Assembly: GCA_017503885.1 (NCBI GenBank)
Contig: JAFVSF010000234.1
Span: 1-10,780 of the forward strand
Origin: Clostridia bacterium
GTDB lineage: Bacteria > Bacillota > Clostridia > Christensenellales > Borkfalkiaceae
Length of the DNA stretch: 10,780 nucleotides
Direction: 5' to 3'
Both the position numbers and the translations under genes were made by a program. Below the pieces are notes generated by a model. The model saw only the letters and a list, made by a program, of their open reading frames with translations. It did not search any database and was not told the origin of the DNA. Shown in pieces: positions 7,701 through 10,780 of the stretch. The stretch's first letter is position 1; each line of letters starts with the position of its first letter.

Positions 7701-7882
7701 GTTAAAACGTGACCAATGTGTGGCTTGCCGTTAGCCGTTGGTGGTCCGTCATAGAAAGTAAATTCTGCATTGCCCTCATTTTTTGCAATGCTCTTTTCAA
7801 ACACTTGATTTTGATTCCAAAAATCAATTACTTCTTTTTCTCTGTCTAAGAAATTGAGAGAGGCGTTTACTTTTTTATACAT
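4760..7882 (-). CDS. ileS: Isoleucyl-tRNA synthetase, long (type 2) form
   Basis: This enzyme charges tRNA-Ile with isoleucine in the cytoplasm. The 1040-residue protein has the class I signatures HIGH (55-58, in GPPTANGKPHIGHVL) and KMSKH (591-595). It has the editing-domain entry LVWTTTPWTLSS (221-232), CPRC (182-185), WRCNTPLLYYARSSWF (391-406) and a Cys cluster (CEDC 462-465 and CKCKKC 499-504) likely to bind zinc. The C-terminal anticodon-binding domain begins near KWALSKLN. Length and the GPPTANGKPHIGH context fit the eukaryote-like IleS2 type, not the roughly 920-residue common bacterial type. IleS2 enzymes are usually poorly inhibited by mupirocin, so low sensitivity is a reasonable inference. 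The ATG at 7882 follows AAAGGAGAAACT. Expression is governed by the T-box leader upstream. Confidence 0.97.
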   Translation of the reverse strand: MYKKVNASLNFLDREKEVIDFWNQNQVFEKSIAKNEGNAEFTFYDGPPTANGKPHIGHVLTRVMKDIIPRYQTMKGKHVLRKAGWDTHGLPVELEIEKKLGLDGKQDIEKYGIEPFIKECKQSVWKYTNEWKVMSERLGYWVDMEQPYVTYDDNYIESVWWALKTIADKGLLYKGYKIVPYCPRCGTALSSHEVAQGYKDVKEKSIFVKFKVKGKENTYFLVWTTTPWTLSSNVALCMHADYDYVELSANGENYIMAEALVPTLFEDYEIISRKKGSEYEGVEYEPMYPYALGSFKEKAYYVTNADYVTLTDGTGIVHIAPAFGEDDAQVGRKYNLPFVQLVNERGRFVEEVTPYKDMFVKDADKLIIKDLKEANILFKDSLFEHSYPFCWRCNTPLLYYARSSWFIKTTAIKDELLASNASVNWMPETIGTGRMGNFLENVIDWGLSRERYWGTPLPIWVCEDCGEIHVMGSKEELKKECGLEGDIELHRPYIDVPTCKCKKCGGVMKRVKEVIDCWFDSGSMPFAQHHYPFENKELFEKQFPADFISEAVDQTRGWFYTLLTISTLLFGKAPFKNCIVLGHVNDKNGLKMSKHIGNVVDPWTILDKQGADAVRWYFYTGSAPWLPSRFYEEAVSEGQRKFMGTLWNTYAFFVLYADIDKYNPANYKLEDCKLSLMDKWALSKLNTLVKTVDEGLADYKIFETARQIQDYVDEISNWYVRRGRERYWGKDMTDDKIAAYTTLYTVLVTLAKITAPYVPFMAESIYQNLVPNFYKDEPISVHLCDFPKYNGKFVDLELEEGMQDVLEIVALGRAARNGSNIKNRQPLQKLYIAADRKVKLTEGLYEIAKDELNIKEFEILADASTFVTYKLKPQLKTLGPKYGAKLGAIRKFLETCNAKEVVTTVKAGETYVVNLDGTDVSFTLDDLLISSEPAEGFVSESSLGLTVVLDAHITEELLLEGMERELVSRIQNMRKEAGFEVTDRIVLGYNAEGVSARVLTENVEEIKSDVLAESVVESLDGFIKEFDINGEKVTLSVKKV

Positions 7883-8117
7883 AGTTTCTCCTTTTACAGT
7901 TTAACTAAAGTTTTGCAATTTTATTTTTGAAGTGATAGTGGCTAGCTTTTAAAAGGGCGTATTTCTACGCAGATAAGCCTTTAAAAATTTAAAGGTGGAG
8001 AAACGAGGTAGGCGAGGCTCACAAACTGATATTGGATGGGATAGACCTTGTTGGTCATACCAGTCAAGAGCAATTTGTAGAAACAACGCATACCGACGTT
8101 TATACGCCTTTAAAAAC
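7883..8117 (-). other. Gene-free 235-nt stretch between T-box terminator and ileS
   Basis: No convincing gene lies here. On the minus strand the leader runs on after the T-box terminator through several short motifs. TTAAAGGC occurs at 8113-8106 and 7984-7977 (and again at 8347-8340, the start of the T-box transcript). A small perfect hairpin GCGTA-TTTC-TACGC lies at 7957-7970, and a near-palindrome of 8-bp arms at 7978-7995. The outer ends resemble inverted repeats: TTTTAAAAGGGCGTAT at 7947-7962 against TTTTTAAAGGCGTAT read on the minus strand at 8116-8102. It could be a small non-autonomous element, a decayed second leader or a structured RNA. The ileS ribosome site (AAAGGAGA) is at the ileS end. 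Confidence 0.5.
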
Positions 8118-8148
8118 AAAAAAAGAGCCCCGTCTAGAAGACGAGCTC
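8118..8148 (-). terminator. T-box leader terminator
   Basis: On the minus strand GAGCTCGTC (8148-8140), loop TTCTA and GACGGGGCTC (8134-8125) form a stem with one bulge, followed by seven T (8124-8118). Its 5' arm comes directly after the T-box sequence, in the usual competing position with the antiterminator. Confidence 0.88.
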
Positions 8149-8340
8149 ACCCGTGGTACCACTTCTCTTCCTATCGCATACGATAGGCACTTGAACCTTT
8201 TAACGCAAGGTGGACGGCAGGGCTTACTAAAATTTCAGCCGTGCGACTCGGGAAGGATACCTTTTAAAACTCTTCCCGTTGGCTCTCACCGTTCCAACTC
8301 GCTGTAGGGAGCTTTTTTAAAAGACGTGTTTCCGTCATTG
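8118..8340 (-). promoter_or_regulatory. T-box riboswitch, isoleucine (AUC specifier), controlling ileS
   Basis: The leader senses uncharged tRNA-Ile and lets transcription continue into ileS when charging is low. Read on the minus strand, stem I has the conserved AGCGAG, a distal arm GTTGG-AACGGTGAGAG-CCAAC, and the 3' side TATCCTTCCCGAGTCGC. Aligned with the usual TATCACTCCCGAG of Ile leaders, this places the specifier codon AUC at 8258-8256. The T-box proper is AGTGGTACCACGGGT (8163-8149), which pairs in the antiterminator; the match to the usual AGGGTGGNACCGCG is close but not exact. A terminator follows (8148-8118). A small hairpin GACG-GAAACA-CGTC (8336-8323) opens the transcript. The codon agrees with the gene downstream, which makes the call strong. 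Confidence 0.92.
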
Positions 8341-8346
8341 CCTTTA

Positions 8347-8375
8347 ATATTATAATTACCACTATATATTAACAA
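8347..8375 (-). promoter_or_regulatory. Promoter of the ileS T-box operon
   Basis: On the minus strand a -35-like TTGTTA (8375-8370) lies 17 bp before TAATAT (8352-8347); a perfect TATAAT (8354-8349) overlaps the latter with a 15-bp spacer. Transcription would begin near 8340, just before the first leader hairpin. It is divergent from the SRP RNA promoter. Confidence 0.6.
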
Positions 8376-8424
8376 AAATTTTTCGCCGTGTAAAGCGTTT
8401 TGACAAATATAGACCTATTTTTAG

Positions 8425-8453
8425 TTGCAAAATTTTTAATTTTAATGTAGAAT
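8425..8453 (+). promoter_or_regulatory. Promoter of the SRP RNA gene
   Basis: TTGCAA (8425-8430) and TAGAAT (8448-8453) are separated by 17 bp. The -10 box ends 7 nt before 8460, where the RNA end is expected from base pairing. A TTGACA at 8400-8405 is too far upstream to serve this -10 box. Confidence 0.65.
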
Positions 8454-8459
8454 ATACTC

Positions 8460-8725
8460 ACTGCGCTAGGTGGGGAGTTAGCGGTGCCCTGTACTTGCAA
8501 TCCGCTATAGCAAGGCTGAATGCTCTCCTCGGCACGACGTATGGTTGGCTGCACGTGGTAAGGCGTGTTGATAGTAAGGTCTTATGCAACGTGAACCCGC
8601 GAACCGTGTCAGGATAGGAATATAGCAGCACTAAACGGTTTTTCGCGTGTGCCATGAGGTAGCTTTAAAGGAGCGACCTGCCACGTTTCCGCTTCGGTGC
8701 GACGTGTCAAAGAGAGATGCGCAGT
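8460..8725 (+). ncRNA. ffs: Signal recognition particle RNA, large bacterial (Gram-positive) type
   Basis: This is the RNA core of the signal recognition particle, which binds Ffh and targets membrane and secreted proteins. The ends pair (ACTGCGC 8460-8466 with GCGCAGT 8719-8725). The Alu-domain signature is GCGGTGCCCTGTA (8481-8493) and TGCAATCCGCTATAGCA (8496-8512). The S-domain helix 8 core is GTCAGG (8608-8613), a GGAA tetraloop (8617-8620) and AGCAGCA (8624-8630), giving the conserved internal loop that binds Ffh. At about 266 nt it fits the long 6S-type SRP RNA of Bacillus and Clostridia, not the short 4.5S RNA of Proteobacteria. The tetraloop stem is AUA-GGAA-UAU where most bacteria have a more GC-rich form, a modest oddity. 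It lies between the ileS leader and ylmE. Confidence 0.95.
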
Positions 8726-8774
8726 TTTTTGACTTTACTCGGTTGGAGAATCTATTTTCCAGCCGTTTATTTTA
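8726..8774 (+). terminator. Terminator region after the SRP RNA
   Basis: A T-run (8725-8730) directly follows the closing SRP helix, and a second hairpin (8740-8750 with 8755-8765, 11 pairs including two G-T, loop TCTA) is followed by TTTATTTTA. Together they should end most SRP transcripts. Some read-through into the next gene, whose start is only 22 nt beyond, is possible because no clear separate promoter is seen for it. Confidence 0.65.
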
Positions 8775-8795
8775 GATTTATCTCGTGAGGCTGAA

Positions 8796-9455
8796 ATGCT
8801 TAAAGAAAATTATCAAAACATAATAGATGAATTGGCTTTAGGCAATAACCTTGGCGAAAAAATCACTCTCCTTGGTGCAACTAAATTCGTCGACGTAGAA
8901 AAAATCAACGAGGCAATAGGTTTAGGGCTATTACATATTGGCGAAAATAAAGCACAAGAGTTTAGAGATAAATTTGAGAAATACTCACCTTGCGTAAAGC
9001 ATTTTATTGGTACTCTTCAATCTAACAAATTAAAATACGTAGTTGGCAAAGCCGATATAATAGATTCTGTTTCTTCGGCAAGTTTAGCAAGCCAAATAAA
9101 TGATAAAGCAAAATCGCTTGGCATTACGCAAAAGGTTATGCTAGAAATTAACGCAGGCGACGAAATTTCTAAAACTGGAGCAAGTTTTTTAGATGCAAAA
9201 ACGCTCTATAAGTCGATTATCGAACTTAATAGCCTTGAACTTGTTGGCATAATGGCAATGCTCCCTATAAGCGATAACGAAGAGGTTTTAGCCTCTGCTT
9301 GCCAAAAAGTAAGGGCTTTTTACGACGAGGTAAAATCACAAACTGAAACGGTGGAATACCTTTCGGTGGGTATGTCTAACGACTATAAAATAGCCATTAA
9401 AAACGGTAGTAATATGATTAGAATTGGCTCTGCACTTTTTGGAGCAAGGTCATAA
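8796..9455 (+). CDS. yggS: YggS/YlmE family pyridoxal-phosphate homeostasis protein
   Basis: This cytoplasmic PLP-binding protein of the COG0325 family buffers pyridoxal phosphate and affects amino-acid and keto-acid balance; it has no proven enzyme activity. The 219 residues form a single alanine-racemase-like barrel. The PLP lysine is Lys30 in LLGATKFVD, followed by HIGENKAQEF (47-56), HFIGTLQSNK (69-78), and the phosphate-binding C-terminal part SVGMSNDYKIAIKNGS with MIRIGSALFG. The length is normal. The ATG follows GTGAGG (8785-8790). It lies 9 nt before sepF, as ylmE does in many Gram-positive division clusters. Confidence 0.95.
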   Translation: MLKENYQNIIDELALGNNLGEKITLLGATKFVDVEKINEAIGLGLLHIGENKAQEFRDKFEKYSPCVKHFIGTLQSNKLKYVVGKADIIDSVSSASLASQINDKAKSLGITQKVMLEINAGDEISKTGASFLDAKTLYKSIIELNSLELVGIMAMLPISDNEEVLASACQKVRAFYDEVKSQTETVEYLSVGMSNDYKIAIKNGSNMIRIGSALFGARS

Positions 9456-9464
9456 GGAGGTACA

Positions 9465-9800
9465 ATGGGACTTTTTGATTTTTTATCAGGCAGAAAACAA
9501 ACTGAACAAAAGCACGTAGAATCTTCGTCAAGAAGATATTCTCGCCCTGAGGCTTTCGTTACTCCAAACAACAGCAACATTTCCACTTTTAAACCTACCT
9601 CTTTTGAAGACGTTGCAGAAATTATCGATATGCTTTTAGAAGGAAAACCTGCAATCGTAAACTTAACCGAAGTTAAAGAATCGACTTCCCAAAGAGTTGT
9701 TGACCTACTCTCCGGTGCAATCTACGCCATAAACGGTAACCTTTGCGAGCTTCAAAAAGACGTATATATTTTCACTCCAAACGGAGTAAAAACCAACTAA
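9465..9800 (+). CDS. sepF: Cell division protein SepF
   Basis: SepF binds FtsZ filaments at the division site and anchors them to the membrane. The start MGLFDFLSGRK is the short amphipathic membrane-targeting helix; a hydrophilic linker (11-42) follows, and the SepF core is TFKPTSFEDVAEIIDMLLEG (41-60), with AIVNLTEV, QRVVDLLSGAIYAINGNL and DVYIFTPNGV. At 111 residues it is shorter than the roughly 150 of Bacillus, mainly in the linker. A strong AAGGAGG (9454-9460) overlaps the stop of the upstream gene, so the two are probably cotranscribed and translated together. Confidence 0.94.
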   Translation: MGLFDFLSGRKQTEQKHVESSSRRYSRPEAFVTPNNSNISTFKPTSFEDVAEIIDMLLEGKPAIVNLTEVKESTSQRVVDLLSGAIYAINGNLCELQKDVYIFTPNGVKTN

Positions 9801-9844
9801 AAATCGGCTTATAGGTCGTTTATTAGCATTTTAACATAAAAATT

Positions 9845-9882
9845 AGGGCTTGGAAAAGCAAAAACTTTTCCAAGCCCTTTTT
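9845..9882. terminator. Bidirectional terminator between sepF and the minus-strand pair
   Basis: A perfect 14-bp stem (9845-9858, AGGGCTTGGAAAAG, with 9865-9878) and a 6-nt loop are followed by TTTTT on the plus strand. On the minus strand the tail is TAATTTTTATG. It sits between two convergent genes and can end both transcripts. Confidence 0.9.
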
Positions 9883-9896
9883 AATTTATTTTGCAC

Positions 9897-9992
9897 CTAC
9901 GTTGCACACGTATCATTTGCAGACGTTGTTTCTGCTAAAACAACAGGGAACCCAACAACTAGTGCTAACAATAATAAAATTATTTTTTTCAT
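9897..9992 (-). CDS. 31-residue peptide made almost only of a signal sequence
   Basis: Unrecognised small gene. The ATG at 9992 overlaps the upstream TGA (ATGA, 9989-9992), after AAGGGGGAAGAG, and the frame ends at TAG 9897-9899, just before the terminator. The product has a basic start MKK, a hydrophobic run of about 17 residues (IILLLLALVVGFPVVLA) and a tail ETTSANDTCAT. This is a textbook signal peptide with a plausible cut after VLA, leaving an 11-residue peptide with one Cys; it could also stay as a tiny membrane protein. The stop-start overlap and well-placed ribosome site speak for a real gene. It could instead be the stump of a longer secreted protein, but nothing coding is visible after the stop. 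Function unknown. Confidence 0.55.
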   Translation of the reverse strand: MKKIILLLLALVVGFPVVLAETTSANDTCAT

Positions 9993-10780
9993 CTATACTC
10001 TTCCCCCTTACCAGTTCTATAAGTTTCATGAGCCTGCGCAATATTTTCCATAGTGATCCATCCGTTTTCGTAAGCCCATTCTATATCATAAAACTCACCG
10101 TCTTTCCAAAGATATAAACAATCTCCAGCATTAACCCAAAACTCGTACCCTAGCACATTTATATAAGTTCCATATTGCGGAAAATAGTCTTTATCAATAA
10201 ACCCACCTATTAAACAACCACCAAAAATACCATATACTGTAACACCTACTCTTTCTTGTGTCGAATTGGGAGCAATTACTTTAATCCACCATTCATAGTA
10301 GTCGTGTTTTGCTTCAGTTACCATAAACATCTTTTTTTGTTGAACAACCTTTATAGGATAAGTGCTCTCAAATTTAATACCATCTACAATTTCTGTTTGC
10401 TCTTCTTCGATTTTTGAAACAAAGCTACAAGAATAATCTAAAACGTAATAACTATTTATAAATGCAAAGCAATCTATCACGCTAAAATCATCTGCAGTTG
10501 TTTCGTCTGGTATTAAATCTAAATAATTAAAAGCGTATGACAAAGAGCTTGTTATATCTAAAACAACGTCTTCTGTCATTTCAGGTTTTGCGCTAGGCTC
10601 AAAATCGCCATCTATCTCTTCGTTTATCTGCGCATTTCCACTATGATATGCGATACTTAACAAATCTTCGTGAGTTAACACACCCAAATCAAAAGCTTCT
10701 TGCAAAGAAAGCATTCCTTTAGGAATTGATTTTTCTTCTTGAATTGGCGTGCTTTCAATTTCGCTTTCTTTTTCACTTTC
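9989..10780 (-). CDS. Unrecognised protein with a motif repeated at both ends, 5' end outside window
   Basis: The frame is open to the window edge, so the ATG at 10714 is probably internal. Upstream of it an acidic, Ser- and Glu-rich linker is coded (ESEKESEIESTPIQEEKSIPKG is 22 residues long; its core is SEKESEIESTPIQEE). Counting from the ATG at 10714, 241 residues follow. A motif LQEAFDLGVLTHEDLLSIAYHS (4-25) recurs near the C-terminus as an AYENGWITMENIAQAHE form (about 215-231): aromatic or Ala, x, x, Gly, x, Leu/Ile, Thr, x, Glu, then an Ile-Ala end. The middle (about 45-205) is acidic and aromatic-rich with a Gly patch GIFGGCLIGGFIDKDYF. No membrane segment is seen in this part; an N-terminal signal or anchor may lie outside. 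It is translationally joined to the 31-residue gene. I do not recognise the family with certainty. Confidence 0.75.
   Translation of the reverse strand, partial: ESEKESEIESTPIQEEKSIPKGMLSLQEAFDLGVLTHEDLLSIAYHSGNAQINEEIDGDFEPSAKPEMTEDVVLDITSSLSYAFNYLDLIPDETTADDFSVIDCFAFINSYYVLDYSCSFVSKIEEEQTEIVDGIKFESTYPIKVVQQKKMFMVTEAKHDYYEWWIKVIAPNSTQERVGVTVYGIFGGCLIGGFIDKDYFPQYGTYINVLGYEFWVNAGDCLYLWKDGEFYDIEWAYENGWITMENIAQAHETYRTGKGEEYR

Noticed and set aside
8032..8307. Plus-strand 91-codon frame opposite the ileS leader
   Set aside because: It runs antisense through the T-box, including its terminator and specifier stem, so the open frame is a by-product of conserved RNA sequence. No ribosome site was seen.
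8400..8405. Perfect TTGACA as -35 box for the SRP RNA
   Set aside because: The only good -10 box (8448-8453) lies 42 bp away, and no -10 box stands at 16-18 bp. TTGCAA at 8425-8430 has the right spacing.
8369..8655. Minus-strand frames of 61 and 65 codons
   Set aside because: They overlap the SRP RNA gene and its promoter; the RNA signatures explain the sequence fully.
1..10780. CRISPR array, tRNA or rRNA genes, prophage or transposase
   Set aside because: No regularly spaced direct repeats, no tRNA cloverleaf with its own T-arm, no rRNA signatures and no transposase or integrase frames were seen on either strand.

Overview
The window looks like chromosome of an AT-rich Firmicutes lineage, probably an uncultured gut Clostridia-type bacterium. 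The signs are low GC, strong AGGAGG-type ribosome binding sites, a T-box leader before ileS, a large Gram-positive-type SRP RNA, a long (type 2) isoleucyl-tRNA synthetase, and a ylmE-sepF pair. TGA is used as a normal stop codon, so the genetic code is standard.

Layout. At 1-239 (+) lies an almost complete small XRE-type regulator, cut by the window edge. It ends at a strong bidirectional hairpin terminator (251-292). Between this hairpin and a nearly identical second copy (3135-3176) sits a three-gene restriction-modification operon on the minus strand: a Dam-type adenine methylase with an N-terminal DNA-binding domain, a DpnII-family (GATC) restriction endonuclease that starts at TTG, and a second, non-DpnA-like N4/N6 methylase. 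The promoter (TTGCTA-17-TATAAT) is clear. The matching 42-bp flanks suggest a cassette that entered at a terminator and duplicated it.

To the right, 3183-8375 is one minus-strand translation and RNA-modification operon. Its order in transcription is promoter, T-box leader with an AUC (Ile) specifier, a 235-nt gene-free insert with odd inverted and repeated motifs, ileS, a class I rRNA-type methyltransferase, and an S4-less RluA-family pseudouridine synthase. The last three genes are packed with a 1-nt gap and an 8-nt overlap.

Diverging from the ileS promoter is the plus-strand gene for the large SRP RNA (8460-8725), followed by a hairpin and then ylmE/yggS (PLP homeostasis) and sepF (cell division), joined by a 9-nt gap. 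In Bacillus-type genomes ylmE, sepF and ileS lie on one strand near each other with ylmG, ylmH and divIVA between. Here the same neighbours are split around the SRP RNA gene and point apart.

A bidirectional terminator (9845-9882) separates sepF from a minus-strand pair entering from the right edge: an unrecognised protein (open to the window end) that carries the same short motif near both ends, and, overlapping its stop by ATGA, a 31-codon gene whose product is little more than a signal peptide. The best candidates for something undescribed are this coupled mini-gene pair, the terminator-flanked R-M cassette with its unusual second methylase, and the insert between the T-box and ileS.
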